A stretch of 64,000 nt of DNA from Thauera linaloolentis 47Lol = DSM 12138. Lineage in GTDB: Bacteria; Pseudomonadota; Gammaproteobacteria; Burkholderiales; Rhodocyclaceae. The stretch is taken from positions 1 through 64,000 of the forward strand of contig NZ_AMXE01000008.1 of the NCBI RefSeq assembly GCF_000310205.1. The letters run 5' to 3'. Within the stretch, counting starts at the first letter, position 1. The number at the start of each line of letters is the position of its first letter. The notes under the pieces were generated by a model. That model worked only from the letters and a program-made list of their open reading frames with translations. It did not search any database and had not been told where the DNA came from. Positions 18,263-30,655 of this stretch are shown here, piece after piece. Position numbers and translations under genes: made by a program.

Positions 18263-18338
18263 TTTATAGCCCCATTATGGCTGGCGAGGGTGCCGGTATC
18301 AAGCTGCCCCGCGGGCATTGCCGCAGGGCAGTCCTGGA

Positions 18339-19748
<1,410 letters not shown>

Positions 19749-19831
19749 GTGATGCTCCGTGCTATGGCCGGGGGGAAGGGGGAAGAACAGTCGGCTCACC
19801 CGGCATCCCGAACCCGGCAAGGTTGAGGAAA

Positions 19832-19850
19832 GAAACGCAAGAGGCGTTTC
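19832..19850 (-). terminator. Hairpin in the ahcY leader (possible expression platform)
   Basis: Minus-strand stem GAAACGC/GCGTTTC, loop of 5, followed by TTTCC; it begins 1 nt after the riboswitch core. The short U-tract makes termination uncertain. Confidence 0.4.
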
Positions 19851-19851
19851 G

Positions 19852-19946
19852 GGCGAGCGCCGTTCGAACCGCGGCGGCTTGCCCGCGGGTTTCCGAGCCT
19901 GGGGGCCTGGGCTGAATTGCCCGGCGCCTCGCAGCGCTCCTCGGAA
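19852..19946 (-). ncRNA. S-adenosylhomocysteine (SAH) riboswitch
   Basis: The minus-strand leader of ahcY contains the conserved SAH-aptamer elements in order: CCGAGGAGCGCTGC, then CCCAGGCTCGG (closing the CCGAG/CTCGG stem), then AACGGCGCTCGCC (pairing with GAGCGC to make the pseudoknot-type interaction). SAH binding is known to turn on ahcY expression in proteobacteria. The first base lies ~8 nt after a TATAAT box, so the transcript starts almost at the aptamer. Confidence 0.9.
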
Positions 19947-19954
19947 GAACTGCA

Positions 19955-19960
19955 ATTATA
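19955..19960 (-). promoter_or_regulatory. -10 box of the ahcY promoter
   Basis: Perfect TATAAT on the minus strand, 8 nt before the riboswitch. No convincing -35 hexamer is seen at 16-18 nt. The whole gap 19749-20185 between ahcY and the chemoreceptor gene holds the riboswitch, this box and the sigma-28 promoter. Confidence 0.6.
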
Positions 19961-20065
19961 GCTGGGGATTCGTGGGTTTGCGGCTAGATGTGCGGCAGAG
20001 AAGGCAGCTGGGGGCGGGCATTGCATGAAAGGCGCGGAGAGATGTATCGGGCGTGACGCCGTGCC

Positions 20066-20092
20066 TACAGGTTTTCATCGGATTGCCGATAT
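20066..20092 (+). promoter_or_regulatory. Sigma-28 (FliA) promoter of the chemoreceptor gene
   Basis: TACAGGTT, 11 nt, GCCGATAT: 6 of 8 and 7 of 8 matches to the flagellar sigma-28 consensus with ideal spacing. It is ~94 nt upstream of the chemoreceptor ATG. Confidence 0.7.
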
Positions 20093-20185
20093 CTTCGATA
20101 AGAATGTGCTTATTTATTTTCCTTATCCATCCTGGGGCGCTGCCGTGGTGGCGGGCCGCCCCGGACCAAGTGCAAGAGAGCGAAC

Positions 20186-21820
20186 ATGGCGCTGAAAACA
20201 CTGTCCGTCCGGTCGCAGCTGGTGTTGCTCGCGGTGGCAACCTGCAGCTTGCTCGTGCTCGCCCTGGGCGGGGCGCTGTGGCAGATGCAGGCGGGAGGCG
20301 AGCGCCTGTCCGGCTTCATCGATACCGAACTTGCCGTCGAGCGGGACGTCATGCGCGCCTATGCGAACGGCCTCCAGATGGGGCAGGCGCTGCGCAATAT
20401 CCTGCTCGACCCGGCCAACCCGAAGGCCTATGAGAATTTCGACGGGGCGAAGAAACTGTTCGACGAGGCGCTCGCCCAGGTCGTGGGGCGGGCACGAGTG
20501 CTCGAAGGCGGCGCCGAGGCCGCGGACAGGATGCAGGAGATCGTCCGGCGCTGGGGGCCACTGCAGGCGCGGGTGATCGAGAACGTGCGGGCGGGCGATT
20601 CGGCGGCTGCACGGGGGGTGTTGGTGCAGGGTGAAACGCCGGCCTGGCGAGAGATCCGCGCCGAACTGCTGAAGCAGATCGCCCATCTCGAGCAAGTGAC
20701 GAGCAGCATGCGCACGGAATCGGCGCAGGCGCTGGAGCGTGGCCGCCTGATGGTGGCGGTGCTGGGCGGGATCGCGCTGTTGGTGTGCGTGCTGACATCG
20801 GTGTCCGTGACCCGTAGCCTGCTCGGGCGTTTGGGCGGCGAGCCGGCCTATGCGGCGGCGGTCGCGCGTCGTATTGCCGATGGCGACCTGCAGCAGCCGG
20901 TCGTGGTCGAGGGGGGCGATGCGCGCAGCCTGCTCGTCGCGATGCGGGACATGCAGGCGGGGCTGGAGGCGATCATACGCGGCATCCGCGCCGATGCCGG
21001 CCGGCTCGTGAGCGCGGCGGAGGCGCTGCGCAGCAATGAGGAAAAGGTTGCCGCGGCATCGCTGGCGCAGACCGACGCGGCACAGGCGATTGCCGCGTCG
21101 GTCGAGCAACTGAGCACCAGCATTTCCGTGGTGGCCGAGCATGCCGGGGATGCCGATCGCCTCAGCGGCGACTCGGAGGGGCAGGTCAGGGCCAGCGTCG
21201 CGGTCATCAATCAGGCGGTGGCGACGATCGGCCAGGTCGCGCAGCGCATGAGCGCCTCCGCTGCGGTCGTGGCGGACCTGGGCGTCAGCGCGGACAGCAT
21301 CTCCAGCATCGCGCAGGTCATCGAGGGGGTTGCGGAGCAGACCAACCTGCTGGCGCTGAATGCCGCGATCGAGGCGGCGCGGGCCGGCGAGCAGGGGCGG
21401 GGCTTTGCCGTGGTTGCCGACGAAGTGCGCAAGCTCGCCGAGCGCACCCGCCAGTCGACGCACGAGATCAACGCGATGATCGAGCGTGTGCAGGTCAATG
21501 CGCGCCAGGCGGTGGAAACGATGGAGGACGGCCGCAGGTTGGCCGGGCAGGGCGCTGAAAGCGCCGAGCAGGCGCGCGTCGCGGTCGCCGCGCTGGAGGG
21601 AGGCGCCACGCAGGTGCGCGAAGTCGTCGGCTCGATCGACACGGCCTTGGCCGAGCAGCGCCAGGCCAGTACCGAGATTGCCCGCAGCGTCGAGCACATC
21701 GCGCGCATGAGCGAGGAAAGCCATGGCGCGACGCGGGATTCGCTGCAGTGCGCTGGGGAACTGACGCAGCTTGCCGACGCGCTCGAGCAGGCGGTACGCC
21801 GCTTCCGCGTATCGGCCTGA
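20186..21820 (+). CDS. Methyl-accepting chemotaxis protein
   Basis: 544 residues. TM1 ~10-32, periplasmic four-helix-bundle-like sensor ~33-190, TM2 ~191-212, then a HAMP-like segment (residues ~213-265, GDLQQPV) and a cytoplasmic signalling hairpin whose tip ([18 protein letters not shown], then [16 protein letters not shown]) contacts CheA/CheW. No CheR/CheB-binding pentapeptide at the C terminus (ends RFRVSA). It sits alone between ahcY and metK; the sigma-28 promoter ties it to the flagellar regulon. Ligand unknown. Confidence 0.95.
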   Translation: MALKTLSVRSQLVLLAVATCSLLVLALGGALWQMQAGGERLSGFIDTELAVERDVMRAYANGLQMGQALRNILLDPANPKAYENFDGAKKLFDEALAQVVGRARVLEGGAEAADRMQEIVRRWGPLQARVIENVRAGDSAAARGVLVQGETPAWREIRAELLKQIAHLEQVTSSMRTESAQALERGRLMVAVLGGIALLVCVLTSVSVTRSLLGRLGGEPAYAAAVARRIADGDLQQPVVVEGGDARSLLVAMRDMQAGLEAIIRGIRADAGRLVSAAEALRSNEEKVAAASLAQTDAAQAIAASVEQLSTSISVVAEHAGDADRLSGDSEGQVRASVAVINQAVATIGQVAQRMSASAAVVADLGVSADSISSIAQVIEGVAEQTNLLALNAAIEAARAGEQGRGFAVVADEVRKLAERTRQSTHEINAMIERVQVNARQAVETMEDGRRLAGQGAESAEQARVAVAALEGGATQVREVVGSIDTALAEQRQASTEIARSVEHIARMSEESHGATRDSLQCAGELTQLADALEQAVRRFRVSA

Positions 21821-21849
21821 AGACCGCGCTGGAGGCTCGGCCGGCGCAG

Positions 21850-21884
21850 AAAAAAGCGCCCCCGGCCGTTATGGCGGGGGGCGC
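21850..21884 (-). terminator. Intrinsic terminator of metK
   Basis: Minus-strand GCGCCCCC...GGGGGCGC stem followed by T6, 28 nt after the metK stop; convergent with the chemoreceptor gene. Confidence 0.85.
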
Positions 21885-21911
21885 GTGTCGTGCCCGGGGT
21901 GGGCCGCTGGA

Positions 21912-23075
<1,164 letters not shown>

Positions 23076-23093
23076 GTTGTTTGCTCCAGAAAC

Positions 23094-23144
23094 AAAAAAT
23101 CCCCGATCAGCCAATGACTTGCGTCTGCGGCCAGCTCCGGGGAT
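23094..23144 (-). terminator. Terminator-like hairpin inside the metK leader
   Basis: Minus-strand ATCCCCG...CGGGGAT stem (7 bp, 32-nt structured loop) followed by TTTTTT, ending 18 nt before the metK start codon. A terminator here can only make sense as an attenuator. Confidence 0.6.
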
Positions 23145-23243
23145 CTTGTCGGGCAGCCGACGCTTTAGCAGTATTTCTGCGCGCTTCGGCAGATGCGCGC
23201 ACCCGCCCTGCAAGTTGTCGATTTAACTCGGCGGAGTGGCTGG

Positions 23244-23273
23244 ATTATAGACCGGGATCGCCGGGTGTGTAAG
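23244..23273 (-). promoter_or_regulatory. Sigma-70 promoter of metK
   Basis: Minus-strand CTTACA, 18 nt, TATAAT. Predicted start ~23237, giving a leader of ~160 nt. Confidence 0.6.
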
Positions 23274-23385
23274 CATTCGAGGCTGGGCGCAACGTGATCG
23301 ATTGCGCAAGCCTTGGCGCGGGGCGGCTTCGCCGCTGCGTTTTCTTCCTCTGTTTCTGCACACCTGTCCTGGGTCCGATTCCGAC

Positions 23386-24237
23386 GTGCTGGTCGATCTT
23401 TCGTTTCGTCTCCTGTCTCGCCTGCCGTTGTCCTGGTTGCACCGCCTGGGCGGCTGGGCCGGCTGGCTGGTCTATCACGCCTCGCCCTCGTATGCGCGGC
23501 GCCTGCGCGCCAACCTGTTCAATGCGCTCGGCCGCGAGGATGACGCGGTGCTGCGTGCCGCGATCGCCGAAGCCGGCCGCCAGGCACTGGAGCTGCCGTG
23601 GATCTGGCTGCGTCCGGCCGATGAAGTGGTGGCCAGCGCGGTACGCACCGAGGGCTGGGAACTGGTCGAGCAGGCGCGCGCGGAAGGTGCCGGCATCCTG
23701 TTCATCACGCCGCACCTGGGCTGTTTCGAGATCACCGCGCAGTGCATCGCGGCAAGGATACCGATCACCGTGCTCTACCGCCCGCCGCGCAAATCCGCGC
23801 TGCAGCCGCTGATGGAGGCGGGCAGGGCGCGCGGCCAGATGCGCACCGCGCCGGCCGACCTGTCGGGCGTGCGCAAGCTGGTGAAGACGCTGCGCGGCCA
23901 CGAGGCGGTGGGCATGCTGCCCGACCAGGTGCCGGGCGAGGGCGAAGGCGTGTGGACACCCTTTTTCGGCAAGCCCGCGTGGACGATGACGCTGGCGGCG
24001 CGGCTGGCCGCGGTAAAGGGCGTGCGCGTGATCTACACCTGGGCCGAGCGCCTGCCGCGCGGCGAGGGCTACCTGTTCCGCCTGCAGGCGCCGACCGAGG
24101 CGCTGAGCGGCGAGCTGGAGACGGATGTGGCGATCATCAACCGCGAGGTGGAGCGCATCATCCTGCAATGCCCGCAGCAATACCTGTGGGGCTACAACCG
24201 CTACAAGCAGCCGCGGGGCGGGGAGGCGGGCCAATGA
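23386..24237 (+). CDS. Lysophospholipid/lipid A acyltransferase (LpxL/HtrB superfamily), copy 1
   Basis: 283 residues from GTG 23386; a TTG at 23302 would add 28 residues without family support. One N-terminal membrane anchor, then the acyltransferase motif HLGCFE (HX4E) near residue 110. The family transfers fatty acyl chains to Kdo2-lipid IVA or related lysophospholipids at the inner membrane. Its stop overlaps the start of copy 2 (ATGA), so the pair is cotranslated and may add the two secondary acyl chains of lipid A. Confidence 0.85.
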   Translation: MLVDLSFRLLSRLPLSWLHRLGGWAGWLVYHASPSYARRLRANLFNALGREDDAVLRAAIAEAGRQALELPWIWLRPADEVVASAVRTEGWELVEQARAEGAGILFITPHLGCFEITAQCIAARIPITVLYRPPRKSALQPLMEAGRARGQMRTAPADLSGVRKLVKTLRGHEAVGMLPDQVPGEGEGVWTPFFGKPAWTMTLAARLAAVKGVRVIYTWAERLPRGEGYLFRLQAPTEALSGELETDVAIINREVERIILQCPQQYLWGYNRYKQPRGGEAGQ

Positions 24238-25106
24238 GCCGTCTTGCCATCGGTTTGTTCTGGCTGTTGCACTGGCTGCCGCTGACGGTGCTGTCGCGCA
24301 TCGGCGAGGCGTTCGGCCTGCTGCTCTACGTGTTCGTGGTGCCGCGGCGCAAGGTGGTGCTGATCAACCTGCGGCTGTGCTTTCCCGAACTGTCCGAAGC
24401 CGAACGCCGCGCACTGGCGCGGCGCCACTTTGCCGCCAATGGGCGCAGCGTGCTCGAACGCGGCCTGGCGTGGTGGGCCGGCCCCGCGCGCCTGCGCCGG
24501 CTGGTGCGCATCGAAGGGCTCGACCGCCTGCAGGCGCTGAAGGCGGCGGGCACGCCGGTGATCCTGCTCACGCCGCATTTCGTCGGCCTCGACATGGCTG
24601 GCACGCGCTTGTCGATGGAAGGCGATTTCGTCAGCGTCTACGCGCCGCAGAAGAACAAGGTCTTCGACCGCTGGCTGCACCATGGCCGCAGCCGCTTCAA
24701 CGATCAGTTGCTGCTCGCGCGCACCGACGGCGTGCGCGCCACCGTGAAGGCGATGAAGTCCGGCCGCCCGCTGTACTACCTGCCCGACCTCGACTATGGC
24801 CGCAAGGAATCCATCTTCGTGCCCTTCTTCGGCGTGCAGACCGCCACCATCACCGGCCTGCCGCGGCTGGCGCGGCTGGCGGGCGCGGCCGTGATGCCCA
24901 GCGTGGTGCGCATGCTGCCTGGCGGCGGGGGCTACGTGCTGGAACTCGGCGAGCCCTGGGCGGGTTATCCATCGGACGACGTCGAGGCCGATACCCGGCG
25001 CATGAATGCCTGGCTCGAAGGCGTGGTGCGCACCATGCCCGAGCAGTATTACTGGGTGCATCGCCGCTTCAAGACCCGCCCCGAGGGCGAGCCGCGTATC
25101 TATTGA
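24234..25106 (+). CDS. Lipid A biosynthesis acyltransferase (LpxL/HtrB superfamily), copy 2
   Basis: 290 residues. N-terminal membrane helix ([19 protein letters not shown]), then HFVGLD (HX4D) at residue ~118 and the [13 protein letters not shown] and [18 protein letters not shown] segments typical of LpxL. Likely Kdo2-lipid IVA lauroyl-type transferase; acyl specificity cannot be read. Its ATG overlaps the stop of copy 1. Confidence 0.9.
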   Translation: MSRLAIGLFWLLHWLPLTVLSRIGEAFGLLLYVFVVPRRKVVLINLRLCFPELSEAERRALARRHFAANGRSVLERGLAWWAGPARLRRLVRIEGLDRLQALKAAGTPVILLTPHFVGLDMAGTRLSMEGDFVSVYAPQKNKVFDRWLHHGRSRFNDQLLLARTDGVRATVKAMKSGRPLYYLPDLDYGRKESIFVPFFGVQTATITGLPRLARLAGAAVMPSVVRMLPGGGGYVLELGEPWAGYPSDDVEADTRRMNAWLEGVVRTMPEQYYWVHRRFKTRPEGEPRIY

Positions 25107-25189
25107 TGTCCCGCTGTGGACGCTGGTCGGAGGGTGAAGGACAATCGCGGCTCGCGGACGGCGTGCGTCCGTCCTGCCATGGAATTGCG

Positions 25190-26023
25190 ATGAAACTGCG
25201 CTTCACCAAGATGCACGGCCTCGGCAACGACTTCGTCGTCATCGACGCGACCCGTGCGCCGGTCGAACTCACGCCCGCGCGCGTCGAGGCGATCGCCGAC
25301 CGCCATTTCGGCGTTGGCTGCGACCAGTTGCTGGTGGTCGAGCCGGCGACGCAGGCGGGGGTCGATTTCCGCTATCGCATCTTCAATGCCGATGGCGGCG
25401 AAGTGGAGCAGTGCGGCAATGGCGCACGCTGCTTCGTCCGCTTCGTGCACGACAAAGGCCTGAGCGAAAAGCGCGAGCTCCGCGTCGAGACGTGCTCGGG
25501 CATCATCGCCCCGCGCCTGCGCGACGATGGCCTGGTGACCGTAGACATGGGCGTGCCCGAACTGGCGCCGGCCAGGATCCCCTTCGTCTCCGATTCCGAT
25601 GCCGTCGTGCAACCCCTGCAGGTGGGCGGGGACACGCTGGCGATCACCGCGGTGTCGATGGGCAACCCGCATGCGGTGCAGGTCGTGGCCGACGTCGATG
25701 CCGCGCCGGTGGCCGGGCAGGGGGCGCTGATCGAGCGCCATGCGCGCTTTCCGGCGCGGGTCAATGCCGGCTTCATGCAAGTGGTGGATTCGCACCATGT
25801 GCGTCTGCGCGTGTTCGAACGCGGCGCGGGCGAGACACTGGCCTGCGGCACGGGCGCCTGCGCCGCGGTGGTCGCCGGCATCCTGCGCGGGCTGGTGGAG
25901 TCGCCGGTACGGGTCGACACCCGTGGCGGCGAACTCGAGATCGCCTGGGCCGGGCCGGGGGCGCCGGTGCTGATGACCGGACCCGCAGTGACCGTTTTCG
26001 AGGGCGAGGTGGAGCTTGATTGA
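25190..26023 (+). CDS. dapF: Diaminopimelate epimerase
   Basis: 277 residues. Converts LL- to meso-diaminopimelate for lysine and peptidoglycan. Both catalytic cysteines are visible in their motifs: [10 protein letters not shown] and [27 protein letters not shown] fixes the start at 25190. First gene of the conserved dapF-DUF484-xerC order. Confidence 0.97.
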   Translation: MKLRFTKMHGLGNDFVVIDATRAPVELTPARVEAIADRHFGVGCDQLLVVEPATQAGVDFRYRIFNADGGEVEQCGNGARCFVRFVHDKGLSEKRELRVETCSGIIAPRLRDDGLVTVDMGVPELAPARIPFVSDSDAVVQPLQVGGDTLAITAVSMGNPHAVQVVADVDAAPVAGQGALIERHARFPARVNAGFMQVVDSHHVRLRVFERGAGETLACGTGACAAVVAGILRGLVESPVRVDTRGGELEIAWAGPGAPVLMTGPAVTVFEGEVELD

Positions 26024-26112
26024 CGGCGCGGCCGACGGCCCGCCGGCATCCTGGTTGCCGCCCGCCGAACCGTTGATGCCGGGCGGCCTTGGCGCCCGGC
26101 CGGAGTGATGAC

Positions 26113-26751
26113 ATGAATGCCGACGACGTCGCCCGCTATCTGCGCGACAACCCCGATTTCCTCGTGCAGCACGGCGAGTTATTCACCCGGCTCACCGTGC
26201 CGCACCCGCAGCACGGCGGCCAGGCCATCTCGCTCGCCGAGCGCCAGCTCCATGCGCTGCGCGACAAGATCCGCCAGCTCGAGTTGAAGCTTGCCGAGCT
26301 GATCCGCTTCGGCGAAGAGAACGACGACATCAGCACCAAGGTGCATCGCCTCGCCGCCGCGCTGATCGAGGCCGGCGGCGCGGATGCCGTCCGTCGTGTG
26401 CTGGTCGGCAGTCTGCAGGAAGACTTCTCGGTGCCGCACGTCGCGCTCGAAACCTGGGGGCTGCCGGGCGATGCCTCGCATCTCGGCGAGGCGCTCCGCC
26501 GCCAGCTCGATGCGCTGCGCAATCCTTATTGCGGCGCGCCCGAGAACATCGAACTGCTGGCCTGCTTCGGCGAGGTGGCGCCGCACGTGCGCTCCGTCGC
26601 GCTGATTCCGCTGCGGCGCCAGGGCGCTGCTTTCGGCGTGCTGGCGCTGGGCAGTGCCGAGGCCGAACGCTTCTATGCCGATATGGGGACGCTCTACCTC
26701 GGGCGCATCGGCGAACTGGCGGCGGCGGCGCTGTCCACCTCCCGCGCTTGA
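26113..26751 (+). CDS. DUF484 family protein
   Basis: 212 residues. Begins MNADDVARYLRDNPDFL, followed by a coiled-coil stretch (LHALRDKIRQLELKLAELI) and a GAF-like C-terminal half. Function unknown; it is conserved between dapF and xerC in many proteobacteria. ATG 26113 chosen over an upstream in-frame start at 26089 by family alignment. Confidence 0.92.
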   Translation: MNADDVARYLRDNPDFLVQHGELFTRLTVPHPQHGGQAISLAERQLHALRDKIRQLELKLAELIRFGEENDDISTKVHRLAAALIEAGGADAVRRVLVGSLQEDFSVPHVALETWGLPGDASHLGEALRRQLDALRNPYCGAPENIELLACFGEVAPHVRSVALIPLRRQGAAFGVLALGSAEAERFYADMGTLYLGRIGELAAAALSTSRA

Positions 26752-26752
26752 G

Positions 26753-27694
26753 ATGAATGCGGCTCGGGGCGTGAAGCCGGCGGCTGTGCCCGACCCCGAG
26801 GCGGCAGCGGTCCCCTTGCCGCCCGAGGCCGAAGCCTGGCTGGGCTGGCTCGCCAGCCAGCGCCGCGCCGCAGGGCTGACCCTGCAGGCTTACCGCCGCG
26901 ACCTCCAGGCCCTGCTGCGCCTCGCCGACGGCCGAGGGCTCGCGACGCTGGCGCCGCACGACATCCGCCGCTTTGTCGGGCGCCTGCACGGGGAAGGCTT
27001 GTCCGGGCGCTCGATCGCGCGCCACCTCAGCGCCTGGCGGGGGTTCTACCGCTGGCTGGTGCGCCACCAGGGCCTGGCGGCCAATCCGGTGGATGGCATC
27101 CGGGCGCCGAAGTCGGCCGTCACGCTGCCACGCGCGCTGTCGCCCGACCAGGCGCAGGCCCTGCTCGAGGGCGAGGCCGAAGGGCTGCTCGAAATGCGCG
27201 ATCTGGCGATGTTCGAGCTGTTTTATTCGTCGGGCCTGCGCCTTGCCGAGCTGGCCGCGCTCGATGTCGGTGGCGGCCTCGATCTGGCCGAGGCGATGGT
27301 GACGGTGACCGGCAAGCGCCAGCGCCAGCGCAGCGTACCGGTGGGCGGCAAGGCGCTGGATGCCCTGCGTGCATGGCTGGCGGCGCGGGAGCAGATGGCG
27401 CCGGCGGATGAACGCGCCGTTTTCGTGTCGCGCACGGGCACGCGCCTGTCGCCGGCCGGAATCCGCAGCCGGCTCGCGCTCCGCGCCAGGCAGATCGGCC
27501 TTGGCGTCCATGTCCACCCGCACATGCTGCGGCACAGCTTTGCCAGCCATCTGCTGCAATCGAGCGGCGATCTGCGCGCCGTTCAGGAATTGCTCGGGCA
27601 TGCCAGCATCCGCAGTACGCAGGTCTATACACACCTCGATTTCCAGCACCTTTCGCAGGTCTACGACAAGACCCACCCGCGCGCGCGCAAGTGA
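26753..27694 (+). CDS. xerC: Tyrosine recombinase XerC
   Basis: 313 residues. Resolves chromosome dimers at dif with XerD. N-terminal SAM-like core-binding domain (~30-115), C-terminal catalytic domain with Arg (SGLRLAEL), Lys (TGKRQRQR), HMLRHSFASHLL and nucleophile Tyr in STQVYTHLD. The ATG lies 2 nt after the DUF484 stop. A hairpin terminator follows at 27711. About 25 N-terminal residues are low-complexity and may be a late start. Confidence 0.95.
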   Translation: MNAARGVKPAAVPDPEAAAVPLPPEAEAWLGWLASQRRAAGLTLQAYRRDLQALLRLADGRGLATLAPHDIRRFVGRLHGEGLSGRSIARHLSAWRGFYRWLVRHQGLAANPVDGIRAPKSAVTLPRALSPDQAQALLEGEAEGLLEMRDLAMFELFYSSGLRLAELAALDVGGGLDLAEAMVTVTGKRQRQRSVPVGGKALDALRAWLAAREQMAPADERAVFVSRTGTRLSPAGIRSRLALRARQIGLGVHVHPHMLRHSFASHLLQSSGDLRAVQELLGHASIRSTQVYTHLDFQHLSQVYDKTHPRARK

Positions 27695-27710
27695 ATGTCA
27701 ATTGCCGCGA

Positions 27711-27733
27711 TTTTGCCCACATTGGGCATTTTT
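27711..27733 (+). terminator. Intrinsic terminator of the dapF-DUF484-xerC operon
   Basis: Stem TGCCCA/TGGGCA with a 3-nt loop followed by TTTTT, 17 nt after the xerC stop. Confidence 0.8.
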
Positions 27734-27783
27734 GCGTATGTTGCCGGTAAAGCGCTGAGTTATGCTCCGCGTGTTGTATGACG

Positions 27784-27826
27784 TTCATGGATATTCAATT
27801 CATGAATATTCACTATAAGAATAGTG
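27784..27826. promoter_or_regulatory. Operator-like repeats upstream of the winged-helix gene
   Basis: Direct repeats TTCATGGATATTCA and TTCATGAATATTCA at a 15-bp period, then the inverted repeat CACTAT-AAGA-ATAGTG. This AT-rich block is unlike the surrounding GC-rich DNA and ends 40 nt before the ATG at 27866. Confidence 0.5.
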
Positions 27827-27865
27827 CACGGCCAACCCGGAGAGGATGGCCGGCTCCGGGAAGTC

Positions 27866-28414
27866 ATGTCAAATAAAGCCAGCCCCAAGGCGGTATCCAG
27901 CAGGGAGGGTGCAGTCGAGGGTGGGAAGCGGACTTCGGCGTCTTCCCATTGCGCAACGCGCGCGGTCGCGCTGCTGCTCGTCCGTCACCAGATCCGCAAT
28001 TTGCGCCGCTGGTTCGAAGAGTTCGATCGCGACATCCTGTTGCCGATCCTGCTTGGCGAAATCGCGCTGCACAACATCGGTGTATTCGAGAACGGCAATA
28101 CGCCGGCCGCCGTCGCGGACATGCCGTCCGGCCGGACGCCTATCTCGGCCGACATGTCGATGCCCGAAACCTGTAGCCTTCGTCCATGCAACGCCTATTC
28201 CATCGCGGCAGCCACCGATCTGCCGCGCGAAACCGTAAGGCGCAAGATCGCCCGCCTGGTCGAGCTGGGGTGGGTGACACGCCGTGACAACGGCCATCTG
28301 TTCGTCACCGAGGCCGCGATCGAGCATTTCGGCTCGGTGCTGAGTTCGCGCGAGCTGACCGAATTGATCGACGCCGCCGACCGCGCCCGCAAGCTGATGC
28401 CCGAATACGGCTGA
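27866..28414 (+). CDS. Putative winged-helix DNA-binding protein
   Basis: 182 residues; no named family recognised. The C-terminal third has a winged helix-turn-helix: SIAAATDLPRETVRRKIARL (recognition helix) followed by ELGWVTRRDNGHLFVTEAA (wing). The middle (VRHQIRNLRRWFEEFDRDILL) may be a dimerisation helix. No membrane or catalytic motif. Isolated between the xerC terminator and convergent genes. The repeats just upstream suggest autoregulation. ATG 27866 is preferred; 27824 is an alternative inside the repeats. Confidence 0.75.
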   Translation: MSNKASPKAVSSREGAVEGGKRTSASSHCATRAVALLLVRHQIRNLRRWFEEFDRDILLPILLGEIALHNIGVFENGNTPAAVADMPSGRTPISADMSMPETCSLRPCNAYSIAAATDLPRETVRRKIARLVELGWVTRRDNGHLFVTEAAIEHFGSVLSSRELTELIDAADRARKLMPEYG

Positions 28415-28428
28415 ATCCGGGCACGTGC

Positions 28429-28803
28429 TCAGGGGGCTGGAGAGGCCTGGGGGAGCGCGGCGGCCGATGGTGGCGCGCGATATTCCGGATTCGCACCCGG
28501 CTCGGCCTGCCACAGGGCGCCGCCGAGCAGCGCCAGCGCCAGCAGCAGGATGGCGGAATAGCGGCGCTGGCCGGCCGTGTCGGGCAGCCTGCGCTCCGCG
28601 CTGTAATACATCGCCCGCAGGTACTGCCCGCCCGCCGCGGCGAGTGCCAGCAGGCCGGCGCCCAGCAGGCGTGAGGATGCCGCGTCGAACTGCAGGCCGA
28701 TGGCGGGATCGCGGCCGGGCATGAAGAAGGCCGGCGCCTGTGTCAGCAGAAACAGCCCGCCGAGCACGCACAGCATGAACATCACCGTCTGCAGCGAGCG
28801 CAT
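28429..28803 (-). CDS. Small membrane protein of unknown function
   Basis: 124 residues with three hydrophobic segments: ~5-27 (TVMFMLCVLGGLFLLTQAPA), ~45-62, and ~80-97, and a proline/alanine-rich C-terminal tail. No family recognised. It begins 12 nt after the ruvB stop on the same strand and is probably cotranscribed with ruvAB. Convergent with the winged-helix gene, 14 nt away. Confidence 0.65.
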   Translation of the reverse strand: MRSLQTVMFMLCVLGGLFLLTQAPAFFMPGRDPAIGLQFDAASSRLLGAGLLALAAAGGQYLRAMYYSAERRLPDTAGQRRYSAILLLALALLGGALWQAEPGANPEYRAPPSAAALPQASPAP

Positions 28804-28815
28804 CCGGGGCCGTGC

Positions 28816-29871
<1,056 letters not shown>

Positions 29872-29880
29872 GGCGGCAGT

Positions 29881-30480
29881 TTAGCCCCTGGACAGCAGTT
29901 TCAGTGCCTGGCGGATGCCCTCGGACACGCTGGCGCCTTCGTCCAGGCCCTTCATCGCGCCCAGCGCCTCGCGCTCGTTGTAGCCCAGCGCCAGCAGCGC
30001 GTTGAGGATGTCGCTGCGGGTGTCGGGCACCGCGCCGGGCGCGGCGGCGAGGCGGGTGCCGGCCATGCTCGGCAGCGCCTTGCCGAGCTTGTCGCGCAGT
30101 TCCAGCAGCAGGCGCTCGGCGGTCTTCTTGCCGATGCCGGGAATCTTCACCAGCCGGCCGGCCTCCTGCAGCGCGACTGCCTGCGCGAGGTCGTTGACCG
30201 ACAGCCCCGACAGCACCGCCAGTGCCATGCGCGCGCCGACGCCCGATACCTTCAGCAACTGGCGGAAGGCGGCGCGTTCCTCGTCGGTGGCGAAGCCGAA
30301 CAGGAAGTGGCCGTCCTCGCGCACCACGTGGTGCGTGTAGAGGCTGAGCTGGGCGCCGGTGGCCGGCAGGCCGTAGAAGGTGCTCATCGGCACGTCGACC
30401 TCGTAGCCGACGCCATGCACGTCGACGAGGATCTGGGGCGGGTTCTTTTCGAGCAGGGTGCCGGTGAGGCGTCCGATCAT
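29881..30480 (-). CDS. ruvA: Holliday junction-binding protein RuvA
   Basis: 199 residues. N-terminal OB fold ([28 protein letters not shown]), two helix-hairpin-helix motifs ([28 protein letters not shown]), and the C-terminal RuvB-binding domain ([16 protein letters not shown]). Upstream sequence 30475-30590 is duplicated in front of the neighbouring GGDEF gene. Confidence 0.98.
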   Translation of the reverse strand: MIGRLTGTLLEKNPPQILVDVHGVGYEVDVPMSTFYGLPATGAQLSLYTHHVVREDGHFLFGFATDEERAAFRQLLKVSGVGARMALAVLSGLSVNDLAQAVALQEAGRLVKIPGIGKKTAERLLLELRDKLGKALPSMAGTRLAAAPGAVPDTRSDILNALLALGYNEREALGAMKGLDEGASVSEGIRQALKLLSRG

Positions 30481-30590
30481 GATCGTGGTTCCAGACTGGG
30501 CGGAAGGAAGCAGGTGAGGACGCGCAAGTCTAGCAGCGGCGCCCGCGGATTCCCGGTTTCATGGGTGGAAATCCATACAGTCCGGCGTGA
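30475..30590. repeat. Imperfect direct repeat, copy A (ruvA start region)
   Basis: About 115 bp matching 32218-32322, including CGATCATGATCGTG at one end, an identical GCGCAAGTCTAGCAGCG in the middle, and TTCATGGGTG near the other end. Copy A contains the ruvA start codon. Confidence 0.75.
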
Positions 30591-30655
30591 GGGGTGTGAA
30601 AACCGTGGTTGGTCCCCTCTCCCGCCATTTGAAAAGCGCTTGAACCGGACGCTTC

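Noticed and set aside
17877-18263. Extension of the PIN-toxin frame upstream to 267 codons
   Set aside because: The extension is an alternate frame of the antitoxin gene; the toxin start overlaps the antitoxin stop as usual.
24125-25189. Upstream extension of the dapF frame
   Set aside because: It overlaps the acyltransferase gene in another frame, and DapF has a clear start at 25190.
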